The notes under the pieces are model-generated. The model ran no database searches. It saw only the letters and a list, made by a program, of their open reading frames with translations, and was not told where the DNA came from. From Salminus brasiliensis (taxonomy: Eukaryota; Chordata; Actinopteri; Characiformes; Bryconidae), in NCBI RefSeq assembly GCF_030463535.1, contig NC_132892.1, positions 28,050,341 through 28,114,340 on the forward strand: a DNA stretch of 64,000 nucleotides. The letters run 5' to 3'. The position numbers and the translations under genes are program-made. Shown here piece by piece: positions 11,826 to 22,400 of the stretch (position 1 is the first letter of the stretch; each line of letters begins with the position of its first letter).

Positions 11826-12088
11826 CAGAACACTAAATGTGCTCCAAGGAAGGAAAACCGGTGAACCAGTGACAGGGTCATGGGCACCTAAGGTTTATCA
11901 ATGCTCATGGAGGCCGAACCTCCCAACTTACTGGATGTAAAGGATCCACTTCTAACGTCTTGGTGCCAGATACCACAGAACACCTTCAGAGGTTTTGTGA
12001 AGTCCATGCCTCGAATGGTCAGACCTGTTATAGTGGCACAAAGGAGAATTATTCAATACTAGGCAATGTGTTATGGCTGATCGATGTA
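11826..12088 (+). mobile_element. Internally deleted Tc1-like transposon, copy 1
   Basis: The 5' part (GTGCTCCAAGGAAGG, GACAGGGTCATGGGC) is joined directly to the 3' end of a transposase frame. The deduced remnant has the Tc1 C-terminal pattern LLTSWCQIPQNTF and ends with decayed terminal DNA (TTATGGCTGATCGATGTA). The DDE catalytic region is gone. A second copy with nearly the same junction lies at 19,020-19,346. Confidence 0.7.
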
Positions 12089-13015
12089 TATGCAATATAT
12101 ACAATTATACACAATATATACATATATGGAGAGTTTAAGTACTGATGAGGTTGTGACCCCCCCCCACCCGCTCCATCCTCCCCCACTCCATCCCCCATAG
12201 CATAGCATGGAATTTATTTTTATGCAATGGCCTTTTTTCAATGACTTCAATGACTTATCGACTTTGTCGTAAGCCCTCTGCAGCCCCAGTCCTCATCACA
12301 AACATGAAGTGATATTGGCTGAAAGCTGCCAACAAAAAACGCTCGACTTATTCATGGTGGAAGTGGCTGATTTCTGCTCCCCGGACCTGCGGGATCAGCT
12401 TTTTGAGAGAATTTCATGCTGAAAAGAAGGTGAATATGAAAATGAAGGAGATGATAAACACTTAACAGGCAGGGAATCTGTGCCTCTCTACTTATTTTGC
12501 CACAAATTCACATTATGAATGCTGTAACTCACCCAGCCGGGGCAGTCGAAGTGTTCGAATCGCAATTGTGAAGCACTAGAATCTCACCACAGCCGAATGA
12601 ATCAAAGCGGTGGGCGCGAAGCCTGTCAGTTTAAATGTCGGCCGTTGACGCGAGGCCTTGGACAGAGCCATTTTATAAGGTGGAGCTCCTATCAAAGGAA
12701 ATTGAGTTTTAGGAAAGCGGCTGTTTAAGGGAAAGACATGCAGCTAACTCATCCTGAAAATAGGGGCTGGAGCAGAAGCGTAATGCACAGCCTCTGAATT
12801 GATGGTTGGGCCCGTTTTAAAAGCTGACTGACAAATCAGAAGCTCCAGCTGGAGGGTGCTAAGTGCTTTGCTTAACCGCTAAGACGATATGCAAAGACTA
12901 CTTACATAAAGGGCTTTCATAACACATGAATATCATATTTAAAATGTAATACATGAGAATTATGAAATAATTATTTCTCTTTTTTTGCATGCTGGTAGGA
13001 GTTGTTTCTCTTAGA
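12089..13015. other. No gene seen; possible conserved non-coding DNA
   Basis: Repeat-free, balanced composition over about 12,200-12,900. No exon could be supported. Confidence 0.3.
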
Positions 13016-13019
13016 TTTA

Positions 13020-13960
13020 TAGCTATTTATAGATTTATATCTCCTAATTTATAGCAGTTACTGATCCAGAATTATTTCTAAAAGACACTGAATCATTTAT
13101 AGCCAATACAGACTTATTCAAAATAGATATATATAATAATTATATGATATATGAATAATTTTTTTCTGTTACTTAATCTATTCTAGTTAATATAGACCTA
13201 TTTCTTACATATACTGAATCATTTATAGCAGTTACTGAATCTTCTGTAGTAGATCCAGAACTGTGCCTAACAGATACTGAATCCTTTATAGCAGTTACTG
13301 AATCTTCTGTAGTAGATCCAGAACTGTGCCTAACAGATACTGAATCCTTTATAGCAGTTATTGAATCCTTTTAGTAGATCCAGGATTATTAAACAGATAC
13401 TGAATCATTTATAGCAGTTACTGAATCTTTTCTAGTAGACCCAGAACTGTGTCTAACAGATACTGAATCATTTATAGCAGTTACTAAATTTCTTGTAGTA
13501 GATCCAGAACTGGGTCTAACAGATACTGAATCATTTATAGCAGTTACTAATTTTTTTCTAGTAGATCTAGAATTCTTTAACAGATACTGAATCATTTATA
13601 GCGGTTACTAAATATTTTCTAGTAGATCCAGAACTGTATCTAACAGACACTGAATCATTTATAGCAGTTATTGAATCTTCTGTAGTAGATCCAGAACTGT
13701 GTCTAACAGATACTGAATCATTTATAGCAGTTATTGAATCTTCTGTAGTAGATCCAGAACTGTGTCTAACAGATACTGAATCATTTATAGCAGTTACTCA
13801 ATCTTTTCTAGTAGATCAAGATTTCTTTAACAGATACTAAATCCTTTATAGCAGTTGCTGAATCTTTTCTAGTAGATCCATGATTATTTATAACAGATAC
13901 TGAATCATTTATAGCAGTTACTGGCTCATTTTCAGTAAGTACATACTCATTTCTAGTAGT
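13020..13960. repeat. Minisatellite of about 63 bp
   Basis: About 14 tandem copies with landmarks TCATTTATAGCAGTTACTGA, GTAGATCCAGAACTGTG and CTAACAGATACTGAA. Because 63 is divisible by three, a repetitive open frame (VTAINDSVSV) appears on the minus strand; it is not a gene. Confidence 0.93.
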
Positions 13961-14780
13961 TGAATCATCTATACTAAATGATCCATAGTAGGTAAGAATA
14001 ATCGGCTTTAATAAAACTACAACTCAAAATAAGCCTAGGGTTAGTAAGTGTTAAAGGAAAAGATTTGGTTTGTTTGTTTTGGTGTCTGAATATTACTTTA
14101 TTATTAATTGTAAGCTGGAGCTAACTAGGCTAATGTGGCTAACAAACACTAGAAGTCAACAGGCATCCAAATCATTCTCATAAAACAGGCCCAAAACCAC
14201 AAACCACATCCAGTCTACAGCGCTCTAAACCATACTGCCAATACCTTAATGAGCTTAATGCATGAATGTGGTCTGAGAAGGTTGAGGGAGATGTGTGAGC
14301 ACATGTATATGGAAAGATTTTGGATGACCAGTGACTTGTACTGTCTGTCAGCAGTGTTGCTCTCACAGCTCCAGCGCTGAGCTAAAGAAGCAAAATCTGG
14401 ACACAACACATGTCTTGGCTAATTGGCTTCATCTGGGGAAAGTGGAAAACTGTGTGGATTGTTTATTAAACTGTTCCTTTAATTGGCATCATCAGGCCTA
14501 GTCTGACAGGCCTAGTCTGACAGATGATACACTTATAAGACCACTATCTGCTGGGCTTCTTTCGCAGTGATGATTTTAACAAATGAAGCTCGAACAGCCA
14601 TAACTTGAAGCGAGCCTGATGGGAAATGACAGCTCGCTTCCGCTGCTGTCGACAACAATATCTGACCCATCCAAGCCTGCGGTGGTGGGGATGATGATGA
14701 TGGTGATGATGGTGGTGGTGATGATGATGATTGTTGTTAGTTAGGGGGGATGGGGGGGACGTGGTGCTCAGATTCATGAA
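13961..14780. other. No gene seen
   Basis: Contains a (GAT)n/(GGT)n stretch at about 14,685-14,735, which produces a poly-His open frame on the minus strand. Confidence 0.5.
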
Positions 14781-15300
14781 GCATAAATACCACTCCATCC
14801 ACCCTAATTAGACACATAACGATGGATGAAATGCTAGACGTGAGCCGAGAAGTCCCTTGAGGGAGCGAGGACAGTGGGTCATCGCCTCTGGTCCAATCAA
14901 ATTGAAACCTCATCGATGCTGTTGGATGGAAGCTGGTGTCTTCCTTCAGCAGCAATAGTGATTTGAATGAACATGGGGGTGAACACAATGATGCCCCCTC
15001 CCTATTCCCATGGCTAATGGGAATAGATTATGCACGCGGGGGTGAAAGACTGGCTTTAGCGACCTTCAGGACGCTAATTGAAACAAGTATCGAGACTCGG
15101 CAGCGCCGTAATCAACTAAAGCCACGAGCTCATTAATCATTATAAACAGCGCTGTCACCCAGCATTGCAGGCCGCTTTGTTGTTTTTGTCTCGCGCCACT
15201 CGGACGGCCGCGCGCGGGTTAATGAGAGGCTAGGCGGCATTTAAAAAGCGCGAGAGCTGGGGCCTTGTGATTCCCCATTAATGGGAATGGATGCACTTGG
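14781..15300. other. Candidate conserved non-coding element
   Basis: Repeat-free, with balanced to GC-rich composition, several ATTA/TAAT cores and a CpG-rich patch at about 15,190-15,260. No splice structure or protein signal. Confidence 0.25.
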
Positions 15301-15309
15301 GATGAAGTT

Positions 15310-15860
15310 CGGAAATGAAGGAGTTCAGGTTGGAGTCACATGACTTTGACATAAAGCTCATAAATTTCAGACACTAATCAGTAGGAATGAAGTGATCAGT
15401 TTATGAAGTTTGAGCCACGATTCAACAACAAAGAACAAAATGTTATGAAGGAATGTGTTAAGTTTACTGAAATGATTCGCTTTACCAAACCAATCCTTTT
15501 ACATTTTAGTTCACGAACAGATTCAGTTCAAGATAAGATGTTTTATTACATTTCTGAAGGCATAGTTTAGTTAGTCAATGAATACATGATCCACATATTA
15601 GTCTACCGAACCGATTCTTCTAACCAAACTGATTCTTCCTAATTAGACCAAATTTGGATTATGTTCATCAAAATGATTCATTGTACCAAATTGATTCATT
15701 GTAGCCAGTTGCATTTAGTGAACTTTTGTTTGATGTAGTTTACCAGGCTGATTCACTTAGCCAAACAGATCCTTTCAACCAAGTGTTACAACATTTTAAG
15801 AGAATAAAGGTTTGATTTGGTTTATAGAAATTTGAGAGTCCTTTTACCAAACCAGTTCTC
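15310..15860. repeat. Degenerate short repeats (GATTC...CCAAAC)
   Basis: Irregular repeats of ACCAAACTGATTC-like words about 20-30 bp apart. A similar texture is seen at 45.5-46.0 kb. Confidence 0.5.
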
Positions 15861-16075
15861 TGTCATGTAAAAAAGTCACTAGGCTACCCCATCAAAAACT
15901 TCATTTTTTAAACATATATTTAAACATCTGGACATTTTATCTTTCTTCGCTTTACTACTGAGAGGAGGTGGGGATATAACTAAACTCACACAACTGAAGA
16001 AATTTGCTTTAAAAATCATTTGTAAAATAGAATGAATACAAATACTATTAAAAGTTAGAACACCCCCACATTTAT
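15861..16075 (+). mobile_element. Tc1-like element, terminal fragment (family B)
   Basis: It shares an ordered set of words (GTCATGT start, CAACTGAAGAAAT, AAATCATTT) with the element beginning at 55,826. Only the non-coding end is present. Confidence 0.55.
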
Positions 16076-16199
16076 TACTAGTTTAAATGTCTAACATTAG
16101 AATCAGGTGGGGACTTAAATGCACACCTCCAACTATGCATCATGAGTATCTGTGGAGCTGTCCATCAAGAAAATGCTGATCATGTTGAATTGACTCCTT

Positions 16200-16375
16200 C
16201 AGTCTGTAAAATGTGCATAAACATTACAGAGCCAAAACAATGGGTTCTTCCAGAGCTCAAAGAACCATCCGGATGAATAAATGGTTTCGCTGCCTTCTTA
16301 AATGGTTCTTCAAATGTAAGGAACACCTCTTGCAGAAGGTTCTGTAGTCAATAAACTCTTAAAATGCTACAAAAA
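16200..16375. repeat. AGAACC/GGTTCTT family fragment
   Basis: Contains TGGGTTCTTCC, AAAGAACCATCC and AATGGTTCTTCAAATG. Confidence 0.5.
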
Positions 16376-16449
16376 GTCAATTGATTTGGACCTGGGAATC
16401 AGTTCAGACCATTTCCCGAAAAACTATTAAAAAGAATGATTCGTTCACA

Positions 16450-16960
16450 GGTCATTCACAACTGCCCTTTTGACCTCAGACAATCAAGCAGGTCTTCACT
16501 CAGGCTGGTTTTCCTGGCACCTGATCAGAAGTGAGCCATTTTTAGTGGCGCGGAAGCCCATTACAGTGTGGATTTATTTACAGGAGCGGGCCTGGTGGTG
16601 GGTTTAATGGTCAATGAGCTCGACTACAGGCCTAGTGGAATTGTTTATCACCCGGATTTGTTGGTATGGAGAACAATGCAGATATGCTCACCCATTATAT
16701 TCTGGGAATGGCAGGATAACAAGCAATAAAAGCAAGGAAAGGGGTGCACTCTCGCTTTAGCCTGTGTTGGTTATGGATAACCTGGAATTTGAACCTTGAA
16801 AGGTCTCTGGCCCGTTTGTTCCAGTTCTGGGCTAATGACTTGCAGTCTGCTACGGCCAGTTGTGGAGGCAGCTGTGAATGCTTTGAGTCTGGGTCTCAGT
16901 GACTGAGGTCAAACGGACATTTTTTTGTTTGTTGGGTCTACGTTCGTGGTTCAGAAAATA
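16450..16960. other. No gene seen; possible conserved non-coding DNA
   Basis: Repeat-free DNA of mixed composition ending in an (AAAT)n run near 16,960-16,975. No exon could be supported. Confidence 0.25.
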
Positions 16961-16975
16961 AATAAATAAATAAAG

Positions 16976-17480
16976 CAAACAAACAACAAACTCCCAAATT
17001 AATCTGCCTCACTACAATAATTAGCATTATACGTTGTAAACTTCCAATTAACCTTGCACAAGGGTTTTCTCATATTCATCAACTTTAGATTAATACCAGA
17101 TGTTTGCCACATACCTGCGAACGAAAACACCCTGTTGCTTTGCATGCATCGCTTGGAAGGTTAAAAGATAAAATTATTAATTTTATGGAGAAACTATTGA
17201 TCATTACATACTTGAACACACAAAATTCCAATTTAATTACAAACATTTCATTAACGGAAACAGAACACAGGGGAATTTACATAAACATACTCCGAAGGTT
17301 GATGCATTATTATAGGCCACGACATTGTTTTTCATTTAATTGCTTTGCTAATTAAAGCAATTAATGCATGCATTAGAGTCTGGCTATATGATAATTACAC
17401 ATCAAGGTAGGCATACTTAATTGTGAATTTGGCCTAAGTGTTCTGGATGCTTTCCAATTTTAACAAAGCCAGCGTGCATC
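16976..17480. promoter_or_regulatory. Best candidate conserved enhancer, with two palindromes
   Basis: Repeat-free AT-rich block with many ATTA/TAAT cores. An 11-bp perfect inverted repeat (TTAATTGCTTT at 17336-17346, AAAGCAATTAA at 17354-17364) is followed at once by the 14-bp palindrome TAATGCATGCATTA (17362-17375). Such dense homeodomain/POU-like sites are typical of developmental enhancers; conservation was not tested. Confidence 0.35.
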
Positions 17481-17700
17481 CTACCTGAATTTCACTGAAA
17501 GCGTTCAGATTGCAGGATCACACACGCCGACCTATGAGGTTAAAGGGTCCCTATTGTACAACCCCAAGCACAGATATCGGACCCTGATCCCAACTGGATT
17601 TCTGAGAACGAGTAGCCTGTAGACCTGTGGGGGAATGTCAAAAAAAATCCCAGCATCTATCAGCATAGGAAGTGAGTTAGACTTGATTTTCTCCTCTAAA

Positions 17701-18008
17701 GGTAAAGGATAAAGGATAAAGGTGCACGTATTCGTCACTGTACAGTGTGGACTGTACAGCGAAATGTGTCCTCCGCATTTAACCCATCTGGTAGTGAACA
17801 CACACTCACACACACACACGTGTTAGGGGCAGTGAGTACACACACACACCCAGAGCGGTGGGCAGCCAACTCCAGCGCCCGGGGAGCAGAGAGGGTAAAG
17901 GGCCTTGCTCAAGGGCCCAACAGTGGCAGCTTGCCGAGCCCGGGAATCGAACCCACAACCCTGTTATCGATATCCCGGCGCTCTAACCGCTGAGCCACCA
18001 CTGCCCCA
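17701..18008 (-). mobile_element. tRNA-derived SINE
   Basis: The minus-strand head has box A (TGGCTCAGCGG, 17997-17987) and box B (GGGTTCGATTCCC, 17954-17942). It is followed by a long tRNA-unrelated body with a (GT)n stretch and a tail of short ATCCTTT repeats. Box order and spacing fit a pol III promoter. Confidence 0.85.
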
Positions 18009-18034
18009 GTCCACCACTGCCCCAGTAGAAAGAA

Positions 18035-18080
18035 GGCACGGACTGGGGTCGAACCCATGATCTTCTGTTTACGAGACCTG
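18035..18080 (-). pseudogene. 3' half of a tRNA-Thr(CGT)-like sequence
   Basis: Minus-strand sequence reads through an anticodon-loop-like CTCGTAA, a variable region, a T-arm (GGGTTCGACCCC) and an acceptor-like end. The 5' half (D-arm) is absent. It abuts the SINE at 17,701-18,008 and may be a second SINE head fragment rather than a tRNA pseudogene. Confidence 0.5.
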
Positions 18081-19015
18081 TTTTACTCTATTTGGATCAC
18101 TTTGGCCTAAACTGAAATAATGACCCTCAGAAATGACATGTGTGACAAATCACAAAGCAGTATGGATGCCATCATCAACAGAATTGAATTACAGTTCAGT
18201 GGAATAAATAAATAAATGACACTGACTAAAATGTGTCACCCATCAAAGATCACACTACTCACCACTGAGAGCCAGACATCCAAGCCGAGGCCCTCGGAAA
18301 CCTTGATGTTTAAGAGCATATGCCAGCGCCTTGCAGTACAAGGCAACCATATGAACTGCAGGTGGTGCTCGGGCACTGCTCTGTTATTCAGGGATTGATC
18401 CTCCCTGCACCCACTAGCTCCAACTACATATTCAGTCTCTTCATGTACTTGAGAACTCGTATTCCGTTGCACCCCAACCCTGGAGCTTCAACCACGACTC
18501 CAGCACAGCAACCTAAGCCAAGATGATGAACAACCTTAACCGTGGCTACTTAGCGATACTTGTGAGCGATGCCATTGTCACAGTGGCAACCTTTCTGGCA
18601 TTAATTCGTGGAGAGAAATAAACTAGCTGCCCCTGCTGTTGCACATCATTAGCCGGGCTCATGAAGAGACACGCCTGATCCGCTTTTGTTGATAACACCT
18701 GTCACTCCGACGAGCGCCCGCCATCACTCTCCCCGCGTTCCGTTGGTGTTTGTGACTTTGTTAAAGGTGATTCAGTGATGAGCTCAGATGTCTCTTGACC
18801 CACGGTGAAACCTGTGAGAAGCTTTAAAGGGCCCATATTGTGCTAAATGACAGGGTTTTTCAGGGGTTACTTGGTAAGGAACACCAATCCGATGAAGTAA
18901 ATAACCTTGATTATCTGGTTAGAAGACATCTGTCAAGGGGTGGGATATATATTTTATGTAGCAGTCAGTTCTTGAAGGTGATGTGTTAAAAGCAGAACAT
19001 GATGGCTAGACGGCT
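18081..19015. other. No gene seen
   Basis: Short open frames only. The 18,540-18,790 segment is repeat-free and GC-richer and could be regulatory, but nothing specific supports it. Confidence 0.4.
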
Positions 19016-19019
19016 GGGG

Positions 19020-19346
19020 TCAGAACATCTCTAAAACATCAGGCAGATCTTGGGAGGTGTTCCTGGTATGCAGTGGTCAGTACTTACCAAAGGTGCTCCA
19101 AGGAAGGACCAGCCGGTGAACAGGTGACAGGGTCATGGGCAGCCAAGACTCATTGATGTAAACAATGGAGGCCCCACCTCTCAACCTACAGAACTTTAAG
19201 GATCTGCTGCTAACGTCTTGGTATCAGATACCACAGGACACCTTCAGAAGGTCTTGTGGAGTCCATGATTTGATGGGTCAGAGCCCATCAAATCTCAATA
19301 TTAGGCAGATGGTTTTAATTATAAGGACAGCTGGTCTAGTCCATGT
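19020..19346 (+). mobile_element. Internally deleted Tc1-like transposon, copy 2
   Basis: It has the same arrangement as copy 1 at 11,826: a 5' part (GGTGCTCCAAGGAAGGAC, GACAGGGTCATGGGC) joined to the transposase C-terminal coding end, which here reads MEAPPLNLQNFKDLLLTSWY and continues QIPQDTF. A frameshift follows, and the 3' end is decayed. Confidence 0.75.
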
Positions 19347-19395
19347 AAAGAAGGACTGCCAAAAGAATAGAACTCACTGGATAAACTAGAGGCGG

Positions 19396-19675
19396 CAGTG
19401 GAACTGCTTTCTCTGGAATCATGGTTGGTGCTCCATCCAATACTTTTGGAGGAGTTGGGGATATGGGGTGGAGATCATCCAACATTCTGACCTCACTAAC
19501 GCTTATGGTGCTGAATGCAATCAAATCCTGATGGCAATAGTAGAAGGCCCTCTTCCTTGGGCAGTAGAGACTTACTCCAGCAAAAGCAGGATGAGCTCTT
19601 TTTAATACCCCTAAATTTCAGAAGAAACGAGGAATGAGCAATATGAGGTGTCCCAATACTTTTGTCCAAATATGG
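19396..19675 (-). mobile_element. Tc1/mariner-type element, family A, partial
   Basis: Minus-oriented family-A sequence ending GTGTCCCAATACTTTTGTCC at about 19,669, with the internal words CAGCAAAAGCAGGATGAG and CATCCAACATTCTGACC. Confidence 0.75.
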
Positions 19676-19977
19676 CAGATTACTTTAAAGTATATGGAGA
19701 AGAAAACCCACATTCTCTTGTTGGTTTTATGCTGTTTGAACATTTATTTGCCATATTGCTGAGAGGAAAAAAGTCAGATAGACCTTCAAACATTGTGCAA
19801 AGGTGCTGATCTGGGAACCGACAAGATAGACATTTAGACTAGCTCAGCACTCTGACTCCGAGGAACTCCAACCATATGGGTCCAGATGTGCAGAACAGAA
19901 CTGTGGCAGGTAAAGCTGATCACACATAATCAAAGTAAACCCACCTGCCTCTTTCATCTCCAACTGACTGTCAAGGC

Positions 19978-20110
19978 CAACAGTTTGTAGACACCTGATC
20001 GCTGAGTGTTCCTTCTGAAATCAAGGGTATTAATAGGACATTGATCTCCTACAGCCTCCTACTCTTCTGAGAAAGCTCTACACTAGATGCTGGAACATGA
20101 GAATTTTACC
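19978..20110 (+). mobile_element. Tc1/mariner-type element, family A, fragment
   Basis: Contains GTAGACACCTGATCGC and CTTCTGAAATCAAGGGTATT, the left-end words of family A, then breaks off. Confidence 0.55.
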
Positions 20111-20456
20111 GTATATAAGTATTAGTTCTAGATCATAAACATCCCTCTAACATTTCTTAAAGATGGAGCTCAATCTCTCCAGAGAATGCAGTTCTACCTA
20201 AGCTGAAGGGCTTCATATCCCTCTAGCTGATGCATGGAATTTGCAGGGCTTTTCTACAGAGATCACACAAGCTGTGAATGTCTAGGTCAGCAAAGGGTGT
20301 TCCTGAAAGGAGCTGAATTCACTAATTAAAAGCGGGATGCCAAGATCAATAACATTTACATTTATGGCATTTGGCTGACGCTCTCATCCAGAGCAACTTA
20401 CTGAATCATGTGACACAGATAGGAGAACGTAGAGTTAGGGTTCTAGAGACTCTCTC

Positions 20457-20752
20457 CCAGGGCTGGGCGATACGGGCGAAATACTATATCAGCATATTTA
20501 AAGACTTTTTCACAATACACAATATTTGTGACGATACATGTGACTCTCCCAGACTGAGTACAGTGGTTTCTATTCAACATCTGCTGCTCTTTATCTTTAT
20601 TTATTAAAGCAGTCTAATTAGACTGTTGGTGATAAAACCTGCAGTCTATTAGTGTTTATTAAGAACTAACAATTTCCTAGAAAGCATATTGTGTATCACA
20701 ATAACAAAATTGACCAGGATATGACAAAATATCATCATATTGCCCAGCTCTG
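20457..20752. mobile_element. hAT-like foldback MITE, copy 1
   Basis: Ends GGGCTGGGCGATACG and CATATTGCCCAGCTC are inverted and imperfectly complementary. The interior (GTCTAATTAGACTGTTGG, CATCTGCTGCTCTTTATC) is shared in opposite orientation with the copy at 27,112-27,456. The family assignment is inferred from the ends. Confidence 0.6.
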
Positions 20753-20950
20753 CTCTCTACTGTCCAGGAAAGAAGGTTTTCTATAATAGTCTGTGCCGTG
20801 TATTACTGTGAGGATTTGATTGCATTTGGGAACAAGAGCATTAGTGAGATCAGGATGATCACCCACCTCATCCCCAGGTCCCCAACTCAGGTATCTCAAA
20901 AGTATTAGATGGAGCACCAACAATCATTCCAGAGAATGGTGCCAATACCA
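20745..20950 (+). mobile_element. Tc1/mariner-type element, family A, fragment
   Basis: Contains CTACTGTCCAGGAAAGAAGG, GATTTGATTGCATTTGGG and CATTCCAGAGAATGG in family-A order. It overlaps the end of the foldback element. Confidence 0.6.
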
Positions 20951-21049
20951 ATGTTAATTAGGTACAGTGCTGTAAAGAAGTACTATGCATCTGTAAAATT
21001 GCCCTTTTACAGAAGAAGGGAACAAATGTGTAATTATGTTTGAAGATTT

Positions 21050-21150
21050 TATTCCAAGTAATTTGGAGCATTTCTATTGGTCCATTCATCATGGAATTCT
21101 GATTCAACACTAAAAAATAACCGTCAGATTCAAATCAAAGGAAGTCTGGA
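21050..21150 (+). repeat. Dispersed repeat, 'GGAGCATTTCTATTGGTCC' family (family Y)
   Basis: The core TTTGGAGCATTTCTATTGG followed by TCCATTCATCATG also occurs near 9,190, 38,680, 42,885 and 49,995, and in part near 48,790. Confidence 0.7.
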
Positions 21151-21449
21151 CGTTAGCTGGTGCTAACTAGCGCTAAATTGGCCTTAGGTTCAATCAACAG
21201 ACAAGAAACCAACCGTTAACATTCAGAAAAATATTATATTTCTTTATATTATATATTTACATACACATATTTTCAGCTTTAAACCCTTTGAACATGTGCA
21301 TAGGACTACAGTACATTACTGCCACAATCAACAACAGTTTCACAAGCCCTAAAACAGAGCCCTGTGGGACTCCACAACATGCGTTGAACCAAATGGTACC
21401 CAAAATGATTCGCAGTGGTTTTTGCATTTGGACTAATAACTTGATAATT

Positions 21450-21610
21450 AACCTAGGGTTCAGTCTGTTAATACTGTTTGGTACCCTGCAATGGACTGGT
21501 GCCCTGTCCAGAGGTATTCGTACCTTGAGCTCAATGATTCAGGGTAGGCTTTGGACACACTGTAACACTGACCAGGAAGAAGCGGGTCCAAGAAGATGTG
21601 GATCCAAGAG
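21450..21610 (+). mobile_element. LINE/SINE 3'-tail fragment (L2-like)
   Basis: The segment contains CCCTGCAATGGACTGGTGCC, CTGTCC, TGATTCAGGGTAGGC and GACCAGGAAGAAGCGG in order. This is the pattern I know from the conserved 3' tail shared by fish L2-type LINEs and their SINEs. The copy is short and decayed. Confidence 0.6.
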
Positions 21611-21699
21611 ATAGACTATAAGTCCAATCCTCTTTCAGCTCGGACATCTGATCGCTGATACGTCCTTTACTTTTTGGAATCAACCTTGGAATTACCCCA

Positions 21700-22250
21700 T
21701 AACTTGCCAAACATGATCTGATTGGCTCTTAGTATGGACTTATTTGAGAAATATCAGCCTATCGATGTATATTTTGGCTGTAAATCGGCCGATACCGTTA
21801 CACAGGCAATCGATTTGTCCAGCTCTAGTATCGAGCACTGTGATACTACACTTGGTAACAAAATGAAAATTCAGTCCAAGCCAGCCTGTTCAGCCTGTTT
21901 TCATAAAGACGTCCCATACATTACCATATATTACTGTGTAAAGAAAACATTGCAGTGACAAATGCTGGGCTTCGTTTTCCGTAATTAAAACATCACATTT
22001 AATCAGAGAACGTACTCCATGCGGCCTCTCCCCAGAGAACAGCTCTCGGAGTGTTTGCTGAAGAGGGAGAGAATGTGTCTCCATACGGCCGAGGCGATTA
22101 AAGACGCATCAGCTAAATGAGTTCTTTCTCGCAGTAGGGGTCACACACTAGGCAGGAGCCAAGGACACAGCCACCTCTCGCCGTCGGCCCTGCTGGACGC
22201 TAATGAAGCTCTCTGTGGCTGCAAGTTCTCTTTTATGCTGATCTACACTC
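21700..22250. other. No gene seen; repeat remnant then possible conserved DNA
   Basis: A repeat-like TATCGATGTATATTTTGGC segment (about 21,745-21,845) is followed by repeat-free DNA at 21,960-22,230 without coding signal. Confidence 0.35.
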
Positions 22251-22400
22251 TCAAAAAGAAAGGCTCTTCGGCCAAAAAGCAGCCTTTGGAGTGATGCCAT
22301 AGAAGAAGCGCTTCTCGGCTACCTGAAGAACCTTTCAAAGCTGGGACTTTCGACACTAATTGAAGGTTTTTAGTAGAACTGTGTGCCCAGAAACCATTTA
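22250..22400. repeat. AGAACC/GGTTCTT family fragment
   Basis: Contains ACACTCTCAAAAAGAAAGGC, GATGCCATAGAAGAAGC and GAAGAACCTTTC, words shared with the array at 10.7 kb. Confidence 0.5.

Noticed and set aside
13389-13595. Repetitive VTAINDSVSV frame
   Set aside because: Product of the 63-bp minisatellite.
14544-14798. Poly-histidine minus-strand frame
   Set aside because: Product of the (GAT)n/(GGT)n simple repeat.
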